Shown here: positions 1-7,600 of the stretch, in pieces
How the letters are laid out: each line of letters starts with the position of its first letter
Numbering within the stretch: the stretch's first letter is position 1
Source: a virus
Virus record (IMG/VR): IMGVR_UViG_3300042319_000531
Coordinates: 1-25,229 of that record
Strand: one strand, 5' to 3'
DNA: 25,229 nt
Program-made: the position numbers and the translations under genes
Notes under the pieces: generated by a model
What the model saw: the letters and a program-made list of their open reading frames with translations, nothing else
Databases searched by the model: none
What the model was told of the DNA's origin: nothing

Positions 1-829
1 TTGGTATAATGTTACGAACTTTAATTCCGTTCTTTAAAAAGTAATCAGTATGTTTAGTTGAATCTGCAATAGCATCTGAATCTAACATAATAGTTACTTC
101 CTTAACTCCTTTCTCTATAATCTTATTTTTTAATTTACTCAATAAGAACTTACCAAGCAAAGGAATACAATTTCTTTTAATCGAAAATGAATCGAATACA
201 CCCTCACATAAAGTAATAGGTTCGTTCCAATTGATTTGATTATCAAACACAATTACATCTCTATTAACCGGCGGATTCTTATACTTCATTCGTTCTTCTT
301 TGTAATATGAACGAGCTACGAAATAATTCAAGTCACCATTCTCATCGTAGGATGGAACAATAACTCTACCAAAGTATAATCCTTCCGAACAATACCCAAT
401 ATTGTATTTAACGATATCAGCTTGTGTAATACCTCTTTCTTTTAAGTAATTAATTGCTTGATTGTATTCAGGGTTGAATCCTTTTGGCTTGAAGTGTAAT
501 TGTTTGAATTCTGATGGTAATTGTAACTTAGCTACATACTCATCCTTTTCAACTAATGTATAATCTTCATCTCCATAGATATCCTTTAACCTATTAAGGT
601 CTCTCATATCTACATTGAGTTTGCGAAGGAGTGATTGAATACTTCTACCCTTAGAATCACATACCCAGCAGTGCCATCTTTGAGTATCTAAGTTTACTTG
701 AAGTTTCTTCTTATGGTGATTACAAAATGGACAATGATGTGCTTGCTCATTTCCTTTAAGAGATGAACCTACACCCAATGCGGTGTCCAAAATGTTAATG
801 ACCGTTAGTTTGTTCTTCCCAGATAGCAT
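1..829 (-). CDS. DNA primase (T4 gp61/DnaG-type), C-terminus cut by window edge
   Basis: The primase makes RNA primers for lagging-strand phage DNA synthesis, normally together with the replicative helicase. I translated this open frame by hand: it begins MLSGKNKLTV at the ATG whose first base is 829 and stays open to base 1 (276 codons visible). A Cys4 zinc ribbon is present as C33-x2-C36 (HHCPFCNHH) and C54-x2-C57 (WHCWVC), the DNA-template-binding module of phage and bacterial primases. A TOPRIM core follows: the EG motif at residues 209-210 (LCEGVFDSF) and the acidic LDSD motif at 249-252, both metal-binding elements of the catalytic fold. The remaining TOPRIM and C-terminal part lie outside the window. 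The gene follows a Bacteroidota-type promoter and forms the edge of a replication module. A primase-helicase fusion like T7 gp4 cannot be excluded because the C-terminus is missing. Confidence 0.9.
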   Translation of the reverse strand, partial: MLSGKNKLTVINILDTALGVGSSLKGNEQAHHCPFCNHHKKKLQVNLDTQRWHCWVCDSKGRSIQSLLRKLNVDMRDLNRLKDIYGDEDYTLVEKDEYVAKLQLPSEFKQLHFKPKGFNPEYNQAINYLKERGITQADIVKYNIGYCSEGLYFGRVIVPSYDENGDLNYFVARSYYKEERMKYKNPPVNRDVIVFDNQINWNEPITLCEGVFDSFSIKRNCIPLLGKFLLSKLKNKIIEKGVKEVTIMLDSDAIADSTKHTDYFLKNGIKVRNIIP

Positions 830-847
830 TAATTAGATATTATATCA

Positions 848-879
848 CAAATATACGAAAAATTTGGGATATAACCAAA
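848..879 (-). promoter_or_regulatory. Bacteroidota-type housekeeping promoter for the primase
   Basis: On the minus strand TTTG (879-876) is followed by a 20-nt spacer and TATATTTG (855-848). This matches the published Bacteroidota primary-sigma consensus of TTTG at -33 and TAnnTTTG at -7, including the spacing. It begins directly at the stop codon of the upstream 66-aa gene. It leaves a leader of about a dozen bases before the primase ATG at 829. It differs from the ATATTTATANA element used before the structural genes, which suggests that the host polymerase transcribes the primase separately, probably early. Confidence 0.7.
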
Positions 880-1080
880 TTAATGGTTGGAATTCTTTAC
901 ATCGTAAAGGAAATCAGCTAAAAACTGCATTTTTGCTAAAATTGGTGCTTTTGGTTGGTTTGCTTCCAACATTCCTTTAAGGTCTATGATAGATGCGGCT
1001 GCTATTTGAAGTGCATCATCTTTTGCGTTTAAGTAAGCTTCGGAGATTCCGTACTTTTTTGCGATTTCAGGTATTGTCAT
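880..1080 (-). CDS. Hypothetical 66-aa protein
   Basis: I do not recognise this small protein. The first 20 residues (MTIPEIAKKYGIS...) resemble the start of a helix-turn-helix segment (IxEIAKKYGIS), but the rest does not continue as a clear DNA-binding domain. The remainder is predicted helical, with A/L/K-rich stretches. There is no signal peptide, membrane segment or cysteine. The ATG at 1080 lies four bases after the TAA of the upstream GIY-YIG gene, so the two are probably co-transcribed and translationally coupled. The stop at 880-882 abuts the primase promoter. A role in replication or regulation is conceivable from position only. Confidence 0.6.
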   Translation of the reverse strand: MTIPEIAKKYGISEAYLNAKDDALQIAAASIIDLKGMLEANQPKAPILAKMQFLADFLYDVKNSNH

Positions 1081-1084
1081 AACT

Positions 1085-1495
1085 TTAGTTTATAATATCC
1101 CTACGGAAGAATTTTCCCATAAGGTTTTCGTTTATTGCTTGTTCGTTGGCTAGTACATCGTAATGAAACTGCCATTTAATTTCGTAATATGATAAGGATT
1201 TTTTGGAAAAGCAAAACTGGATAATCTCTCTTTCAAAATCACCAGCTCTACCTTCTTTTACTTCGGATTTAATCCATTCGTTTGATGAATAGTATTTCTC
1301 CCAATCGGAAGCACTTCTAACAACTCTCTTTCTAGTCTTGCCTTTAAGGGGCTTCAATCTTCGAACTTGATTTAGGGACTTCTTCCCTATATAAAATCTA
1401 CCAGTTGGTATGTGTATCATTTTATAGACAAACCCAACTGCACCTTCCGGTGTATTTTCCTCCGTAACAATATTTCCATTAAACTTCCAACTCAC
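1085..1495 (-). CDS. SegE-like GIY-YIG nuclease domain protein
   Basis: This is probably a small DNA endonuclease of the GIY-YIG fold, similar to the T4 SegE group of free-standing homing endonucleases. The signature halves are GFVY (21-24) and FYIGKK (34-39), followed by basic residues (R55-R60), the W65-x2-YYSSNEW segment and E105 in YYEIKW, the likely metal ligand. N124 in NENLMGKF matches the Asn often seen near the end. At 136 aa it holds little beyond the catalytic domain, so no separate DNA-binding domain is visible. The start is GTG at 1495. The next ATG (M26) would remove the GFVY motif, and an in-frame TAA sits immediately upstream, so GTG is the only reasonable start. It could be an active homing or exclusion nuclease or a domesticated phage protein. 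Confidence 0.75.
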   Translation of the reverse strand: MSWKFNGNIVTEENTPEGAVGFVYKMIHIPTGRFYIGKKSLNQVRRLKPLKGKTRKRVVRSASDWEKYYSSNEWIKSEVKEGRAGDFEREIIQFCFSKKSLSYYEIKWQFHYDVLANEQAINENLMGKFFRRDIIN

Positions 1496-1687
1496 TTACT
1501 TATTTTTAATAGTGTCTGAATATTTTAATGTATTCAGATTTCCACCTCTTGCTTTTTTAAGCACTTTTTCATCTTTAGATAAATTTTTACCACCATCTGG
1601 GTCGATTGGTGTTTTATCCTTACCCTTTGGGTCTATTTTACCAGTTACTGGTGTTGATTTTTGGTATAATTCTAAAATACTAGCCAT
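1496..1687 (-). CDS. Small Lys-rich protein, probably virion-associated
   Basis: This 63-aa protein begins MASILELYQKS and is rich in Lys, Gly, Pro and Asp, with a flexible centre (GKDKTPIDPDGGKNLSKDEK) and the ending KYSDTIKNK. I know of no defined function. It has no membrane segment or cysteine. It follows a copy of the ATATTTATANA promoter-like element 20 nt upstream of its ATG and sits directly behind the structural genes, which suggests a late, perhaps minor virion or assembly protein. Its TAA stop is followed without any gap by the GTG of the nuclease gene in the same frame. A one-codon readthrough would therefore yield a 200-residue fusion. Confidence 0.6.
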   Translation of the reverse strand: MASILELYQKSTPVTGKIDPKGKDKTPIDPDGGKNLSKDEKVLKKARGGNLNTLKYSDTIKNK

Positions 1688-1707
1688 TTTTGTGTTGTGT
1701 TTACTTG

Positions 1708-1716
1708 TATAAATAT
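1708..1716 (-). promoter_or_regulatory. Late-promoter-like element ATATTTATANA (copy 1)
   Basis: The minus strand reads ATATTTATA followed by CA, 20 nt before the ATG of the 63-aa gene and just after the stop of the 313-aa gene. It is one of six copies that share the 11-mer ATATTTATANA, each in an upstream gap of this window. Confidence 0.6.
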
Positions 1717-1720
1717 AACA

Positions 1721-2662
1721 TTATGTATCAAAACGAACAATAAAGTTTAAAGGATAGTTTGGTTCTGATTTAATTGGTTGTGGTAGTTTAGCTACAGCTA
1801 CCATATTTAATTCATCATCGTATAATCCAATTGTTGTAATATATGGCGCCAAATAAGAACCAGTAGGGTCTAATGAACCGCTGTATTCAAAATCATCAAA
1901 ACTACCAAATCTATTAGGGTCTATTTCTGATATATATGGATGATATGCACCTCTAACTACTTTAGTACCAGCCTCATAGACAGATATTTGCTTCAAAGTA
2001 TTTCCAGTTATATCATTTTTATCAGTAACCATATGTTTAACTACTTGTCCACCATATTCTAAAACTGCCGATGGGTTTTGGGAATAATTAAATTCATTTT
2101 CCAATACAGAAAGAAATAATTCATTTTCATATATTGTTTTAGTAGAACGAAAATTTAACGTAAATTGAGATAACACAGAACCACTAACAACGTTTTTAGT
2201 TAAAACAATTAAGCCCCTATCATAAAATACATTACCAATAATACTACCAGTTATATCAGTTAAATTTGAATTACCATCGTCTGTATATACTTTACTAACC
2301 GTATCATCTTGTAATACAACGGTACTAGCTTTAATACCCTCACCATAATATATTTGAGGAATTGAAAAAACTGCAATATTACCATCTAACACTCTTTCAT
2401 TTGTAGATGCATATGATATACGTTTACCAACTTCGGTTAAAATTGAAGCAGTTGCAGAATTACGATAAAATTGAGATTTTATTGATGCGTATATTACCTT
2501 TTTATTATATCCATGGCTTTTTTCATCATTATCAACATCAACTAATGAGCCTGAATTGGTTACTCCAAAAATTGGATTAATATCATTTTCATCCAAAGTC
2601 CATTCCTTGTAAACCTTAATAGGTCTTGTTATTATATCCGATTTTGGAATTTCTTTCAACAT
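1721..2662 (-). CDS. Virion structural protein, paralogue of the 416-aa protein
   Basis: A 313-aa protein of the beta-rich tail/baseplate type found in T4-like phages. Its second half matches the upstream 416-aa neighbour: FYDRGLIVLTKN against FYADRGIIVLNAK, NEFNYSQNP against NREFNYSNNP, and YITTIGLYDDELNMVAVAKLPQPIK against FITTIGLLNDSNEMIAVAKTSQPIV. The N-terminal half (KVYKEWTL, IPQIYYGEGIKASTVVLQDD) has the look of a separate beta domain with a surface loop. SGS/TGS tracts are frequent, as in the neighbours. It is preceded by an intrinsic terminator and its own ATATTTATANA element, so it may be expressed independently. The likely role is a fibre-baseplate adaptor or other tail surface protein; the exact position in the virion is inferred from context only. 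Confidence 0.7.
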   Translation of the reverse strand: MLKEIPKSDIITRPIKVYKEWTLDENDINPIFGVTNSGSLVDVDNDEKSHGYNKKVIYASIKSQFYRNSATASILTEVGKRISYASTNERVLDGNIAVFSIPQIYYGEGIKASTVVLQDDTVSKVYTDDGNSNLTDITGSIIGNVFYDRGLIVLTKNVVSGSVLSQFTLNFRSTKTIYENELFLSVLENEFNYSQNPSAVLEYGGQVVKHMVTDKNDITGNTLKQISVYEAGTKVVRGAYHPYISEIDPNRFGSFDDFEYSGSLDPTGSYLAPYITTIGLYDDELNMVAVAKLPQPIKSEPNYPLNFIVRFDT

Positions 2663-2677
2663 TTAGTTTTGATTTTA

Positions 2678-2686
2678 TATAAATAT
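2678..2686 (-). promoter_or_regulatory. Late-promoter-like element ATATTTATANA (copy 2)
   Basis: The minus strand reads ATATTTATA followed by TA, 15 nt before the ATG of the 313-aa gene. It lies immediately downstream of the terminator hairpin, forming a terminator-promoter pair. Confidence 0.6.
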
Positions 2687-2693
2687 TCCAGAA

Positions 2694-2725
2694 ATGAAAA
2701 ACCCCCATTAAAGGGGGAATTTCAT
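2694..2725 (-). terminator. Intrinsic terminator after the 416-aa gene
   Basis: In the sense (minus) direction the sequence forms a hairpin with a CCCCC/GGGGG core and loop TTTAAT. An outer ATGAAA/TTTCAT arm extends it across a small A/T internal loop. The 3' G run is followed by TTTTTCATTT, a U-rich tail typical of rho-independent termination. It lies shortly after the TAA of the 416-aa gene (2743) and before the start of the 313-aa gene. Confidence 0.85.
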
Positions 2726-2742
2726 ATTATGCTAATTTTTAA

Positions 2743-3993
2743 TTAGAATGATAATTTAACTTTTATTAATACTTCCTTATCAAAAGATTTAACAATTGGT
2801 TGAGAAGTTTTAGCTACTGCAATCATTTCGTTTGAATCGTTTAATAATCCAATAGTTGTTATAAATGTTTGAGGGTCAGTATTGAATGTTGATTCAACAA
2901 AAGTACCATCAGTATTTACATATGTTGGGTTATTAGAATAGTTAAATTCTCTATTTGTTGCTCTTACAAAGAAATGCTGTGTAGATACATTTTCAGTTCT
3001 TCTAGCTTGGAAATCGGAAATTACTCCATTATATCCAGTTTTGATTGATGATAATAATCTATAATGATTAAATTGTTCAGATGTTTGTATAGCACTACCA
3101 CTCAAACTACCACTTATTACTTTACTTCCATCAGGAGTGTAAATTGTTTGATTAGGTATATCACCAACTTTAGAACCTATTGCTTTTGCGTTAAGAACTA
3201 TAATACCTCTATCTGCGTAGAATAAACCATATCCTTCCCCAGTTGTTGGGTCAGTAGCTTGTTGGAATTCAGCTTCGTTTTCAGTACCTAATTTTAAATC
3301 ACCTACACCTACTTTAAATACGTTACCACTTAATCCGTTAGTATCAGAGAATTTTTTACCACTATTATCAATAAATGTAAAAATACCAAAAGAACCTGAA
3401 AGTGGTATTGACCAGTTTCCAGCATCCATTTTTTCTCTATATCTACCTCTAGCTATATTAATAACATATATTCCGTTTGCATCAGTTGCTATTCCAGAAG
3501 CGTTATCAAATTGGAATTTAGTTGCAGTTGGGTCTAATAACATTGCTCTATATTGAGCGTATGTTGCTTTTGTAGACATCAACGCAGTATCATTATCTTG
3601 CAATGTCATAGAACCACTTCCATTAACGTGTCCATATGCTACTGCAAATTGAACTTCTGCAGATGAATTAAATAATGGATTTACATTGTAAGCGTTTACA
3701 TAATAGTAACCACTTTGTCTTTGAGTTTCAGTAGAAGATGTAAAAAAGCTTGTTAAAGAGCCCGAATCACCACTCCACAGTCCAGTTGTTACTATTTCTA
3801 CTTTTGCATTTACTTTATCAAATTCACCGAATCTTTTATAAACCCCAGTTGATATAGCTCCAGATGTTCCAATTTGTTGGCCTGCTGGTAAAACTGAGTT
3901 TAATAAAGATACCAATTGATTTGAATCCACCGTACCAGTGTTAGCCAATGCTGCTATCTGTGCGGTTATATTTGGGTCATTAATTAGTGCCAT
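2743..3993 (-). CDS. Virion structural protein (EFNYSxNP family)
   Basis: A 416-aa beta-rich tail protein of the kind seen near baseplate genes in marine T4-like phages. The N-terminal ~100 residues contain a helical start (NDPNITAQIAALAN) and then TGLWSGDSGSLTSFFTSS. The middle holds repeated SGS tracts (LSGSFGIF, SGSLSGSAIQTS). The C-terminal ~130 residues contain FYADRGIIVLNAK, NREFNYSNNPTYV and ITTIGLLNDSNEMIAVAK, shared with the 313-aa paralogue. There are no enzymatic motifs or cysteines. The ATG at 3993 follows an AT-only leader of about 19 nt after the 209-aa gene, so the two are likely co-transcribed. A strong terminator follows. Probable role: baseplate periphery or tail-fibre attachment. 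The family is recognised; the exact function is not. Confidence 0.75.
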   Translation of the reverse strand: MALINDPNITAQIAALANTGTVDSNQLVSLLNSVLPAGQQIGTSGAISTGVYKRFGEFDKVNAKVEIVTTGLWSGDSGSLTSFFTSSTETQRQSGYYYVNAYNVNPLFNSSAEVQFAVAYGHVNGSGSMTLQDNDTALMSTKATYAQYRAMLLDPTATKFQFDNASGIATDANGIYVINIARGRYREKMDAGNWSIPLSGSFGIFTFIDNSGKKFSDTNGLSGNVFKVGVGDLKLGTENEAEFQQATDPTTGEGYGLFYADRGIIVLNAKAIGSKVGDIPNQTIYTPDGSKVISGSLSGSAIQTSEQFNHYRLLSSIKTGYNGVISDFQARRTENVSTQHFFVRATNREFNYSNNPTYVNTDGTFVESTFNTDPQTFITTIGLLNDSNEMIAVAKTSQPIVKSFDKEVLIKVKLSF

Positions 3994-4012
3994 TTTTTAT
4001 ATATATTTTTTA

Positions 4013-4642
4013 TTATACTGTTGGTTTGTAAATTACAGTTACCGGTATTGTTTGTGAACCTCCTGTTTCATTACCATAAACAGTCAACGTTGTTGAAATA
4101 TCAATTGTTAAGCTTGGGTTTGGAGTAAATCTAAACATTCTACCACTAACTACTTGTGCAGTTGTTGTAATTTCTTCCCCTAAGAATACAGGAACAGTAC
4201 CAGTACCATTTGCTCCTTGAGTTACAGTTATTGTACCAGCTCTTTGGTCTGCTAATACCATTGTGTATCCAGCATTTACGTTTCCAGCAGGATTAGTTGT
4301 TGGTTCTAATGGAACACCACCTTCTGATTGATTTACACTAATTTGAGGATATCCCAATCTTACAGTTGGGATTTGAGTAGTTCCTTTTGGAAGGGTTACT
4401 AACTTATATCTTAATACTTGAGTCTCATCAGGAGATGCTTCCGTTACAGGAATAGCTCTGATTGCTGAATCGTAATAAGCTGAACCTTTCGGGTGTGCTG
4501 GTTCATAAAGCGTATAGTCAATCTCATCATCACCCAAAGCAAACTTTGTAATGTTTAATGATTGACCGGATGCTAATTTTTGTCTTCCTTTTTTGGTAAG
4601 AATTGCATCTACTGTAATTTCTGTGTTATCTAAATATGCCAT
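4013..4642 (-). CDS. Phage structural protein (DAILTKKGRQKLA family)
   Basis: A 209-aa protein whose first 45 residues carry a motif recurrent in tail and fibre genes of T4-like phages: YLDNTEITVDAILTKKGR followed by LNITKFALGDDEIDYTLY. The rest is beta-rich and poor in charged residues, with many Thr and Val residues, and ends in strands that look like an immunoglobulin-like or fibre-shaft domain (ITVTQGANGTGTVPVFLGEE; IDISTTLTVYGNETGG). It has no cysteine, signal peptide or catalytic motif. It sits between the 1774-aa mosaic and the 416-aa protein, and follows an ATATTTATANA element 24 nt upstream of its ATG. Most likely it is a tail or fibre-associated virion protein; a role in attaching fibres to the wedge is inference. 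Confidence 0.7.
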   Translation of the reverse strand: MAYLDNTEITVDAILTKKGRQKLASGQSLNITKFALGDDEIDYTLYEPAHPKGSAYYDSAIRAIPVTEASPDETQVLRYKLVTLPKGTTQIPTVRLGYPQISVNQSEGGVPLEPTTNPAGNVNAGYTMVLADQRAGTITVTQGANGTGTVPVFLGEEITTTAQVVSGRMFRFTPNPSLTIDISTTLTVYGNETGGSQTIPVTVIYKPTV

Positions 4643-4666
4643 TTGATATGTTTTTTATCTATATTC

Positions 4667-4675
4667 TATAAATAT
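4667..4675 (-). promoter_or_regulatory. Late-promoter-like element ATATTTATANA (copy 3)
   Basis: The minus strand reads ATATTTATA followed by GA, 24 nt before the ATG of the 209-aa gene, in the 53-nt gap after the 1774-aa gene. No terminator hairpin is visible in this gap. Confidence 0.6.
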
Positions 4676-4695
4676 AACTAATTTTTATTTTCCAA

Positions 4696-7600
4696 TTAAT
4701 CTACTTCAAGTATTGGTTCACCACTACCTCTACCAGTCTTAGCCACTCTAAGAATGTTAGGATTGGTTGTAAATGTTTCAACTGGGTCTAAACCATCTGG
4801 CGTTGTTTGAGCCGTTTGTAAAGAACCATTAAAGTATGACCTTCTCATTCCTTCTGATAAATTATTAGTAAATCTATAATGCGTTGGTAAATATCCATTA
4901 ATTGCCGTAACTTCTGTTATATCTCCAGCAACTGCAATACTTCCACTAAAAGGTAGTATTGATACAAGATATTTATCGTAATTTTTTGTAATTGTTTCAT
5001 ATATTACAGGACCAGATATTGTTGTTGGGTAACCACTCACTTGTATTTTTTCTTTTAAAGATTTTGTTTCTTTTACTAAAAATACACTCTTTCTACTTCC
5101 TGTTATTTCGGTATTACCGAATAAACCATCATAATCTCTATAAATCGCATTACCTCTAATTGCATATAAACCATATCCAATATTTGCTAAAGAATTTTTT
5201 TCCATTCCAATTTGTTGAAACTTATTAACATAATCACCAGTTAATGTTGCTCCAGAAGAAACTACTATGTTTATAGAACCAGTTTTAGGAAATGTTGGAT
5301 AATCACTTTCTATGTTATTTGTAAAATCATAATCTATTTGAGAATTATAAGTTTCATTTGCACCTTCTAATGTAGTTATATCATTTGCATCTAAAGTTGT
5401 ATCATAATTATTTAATTCATATGATAACGAAGATACTTCCTCTGCGTTTATGTGTGCATCTTTTGGAATAGAATCTGCATTTAAAAATACATCTTCATTC
5501 GTATCAATTAAAGTTTCAAAATCATTTCTTAATGATTCTGGTCTATCCCATTTTATTTTACTTCTTTCTAAAAAATGTGGTTCAATTAATAATCCTTTAG
5601 ATATATTAGTTCTAGCAGGTGCTAAATCAGAAAGTACTTCAAATAAAGATTTATCAATATATTTTACCAATCTTATATATTCATAAATATCTCTACCATC
5701 TAATCTTTCAAAATAATAATGCCTTAATGTATCTAATTGAGAATATGTAGTTTTATATTCATCCGATGGGTCTCCAATATAATTATCAATATTAAAATCC
5801 CCAAGAACCTTAAGTATATCCATATTTAACTCCTTAATAGGAGAGAAGAATAATCCTAAACGATTTGAATCTATTGGTGCTCTATCGAATGCTTTTTTAG
5901 TAGCTCTTACTTTATGAGATAAATCCCCAACAAGTTCTTGCTCCTCAAATCTAATTTTATTTGAATAATTAAATCCTAAAGATGGGACAGTAGCTGTAAC
6001 AGTTCTATCATATGGCGTATATTGATACGGATATGCTGAAGCTGAATACATATTACTTGCGGATGCGAATGGTTCTCCATAGGATTGATTTATTGAAACG
6101 TTTTTAATAAACGAATCTTTTGTTCTATCTTTTGGATATTCAAAATCTAAACGGAATATTAAATCAGATGTAGATGCTGTTACGGAGTTACCGTTAATTG
6201 CATCAGGAAATAAAGTATGATTTTCAAATTTACTTCTTTGTAATGGAACAGTCCATAAACGGAATTCATCTATATTACCAGAATATCCGTTACCACCTAT
6301 TTGCAAAGTAGAACCAGTTGTCCATTGTCCATCAACCGATGCAATAGACATACTAACCGAAGTTATTATTCTAGTACCATTTGAAGTTGCTAACCAAACC
6401 TCATACCAAGAAGATGAATCAGGACTATTGTGTCTATTAATAGATACATTAGAATAGTGCTCTAATGATATTGGGAAATCCAAACTACCAGTCTTCCAAT
6501 CAGGTCCAAATACATATTCAATAGATGATTCTATATATGGATAATACGTTCCGCTTGTTTCAAAGTAAGTACTAACAGATTGGTCACCTCCAAAGTTAAA
6601 TTCTAATTTACCAAATGAACCAGTTGTTTGTATTAAATCCAAAGTCCACTCACTACCACTAATTAAAGTATAAGATGTATTTGGTATTTTAGCCGGCTTT
6701 ATTCTGAATTCAATACCATTTGGATAATCTTGCGTTAATGAAGAACTATGCCAAGGTATTTTAACATTAGAACTACCATTACCATTTAAACTTCCCGTTA
6801 AAAATATTGCGGCTGTTCTATCATCAAATGTAAATTGTGTACTTCCTCCTTTTGTTGGGTCTTGAGGTCCACCAAATTCCATTATTGTCAACATAGATTG
6901 AGGTACACCATAACAAGCCATTACAGCTTTTAATGCTCTAGCAGTACCTTTATGTTTTAATAGATATGGTAAGTTATTTGCAATTCTTCTCCAAACTTCA
7001 AAATTTGCATCTTGCAAACTTGTAGAAAATTTAGGTCTACCTTCTTTATCACTACCAAACATATATTCCCAAAGGAAATTAGAATTAAATGCTTTTTTAC
7101 TTTTCCATCCCAATGAATCAAGTAAAGAATATATTAATTGATTTGGTATTCCAGTTTCTTGTTTATGCTCTAATTTCTTAGTTCCTTTTAATGCGTTTAT
7201 ATAACACCAAATAACATCAAAATGTTGGCCAATCATATCTAAGAATAATATAAATTCATTATTCTCATAATCATCGGTTATAAATTCAGGCATATTATTT
7301 TTCATAGAATTAACATTATACTTATCGTAATACAATGCGCTTTCTAATGCGTAGTTATACCAAGTAATAACAGTAGAATCCGTAGCTACTTTTAATACTC
7401 TATAATAAAAATCTTTTTCAGTATCATACAAATCCCTCTTAGGATATGCTAATGAATTTTCTGATTTAAATAAAAACTTTTCAAATCCGTCAAATGTTTT
7501 TACTAAATTTGATATTTTTTCTCCAATAGATTTTGCCTCCAACTCAACATATATAGGAGAGTATTGTGGATATTCCCATTGAAGTTCATCTATTGAATCT

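Noticed and set aside
3994-4012. Sense ATATATATA before the 416-aa gene as a seventh promoter copy
   Set aside because: One mismatch within a plain AT repeat in a 19-nt gap; not distinguishable from leader composition.
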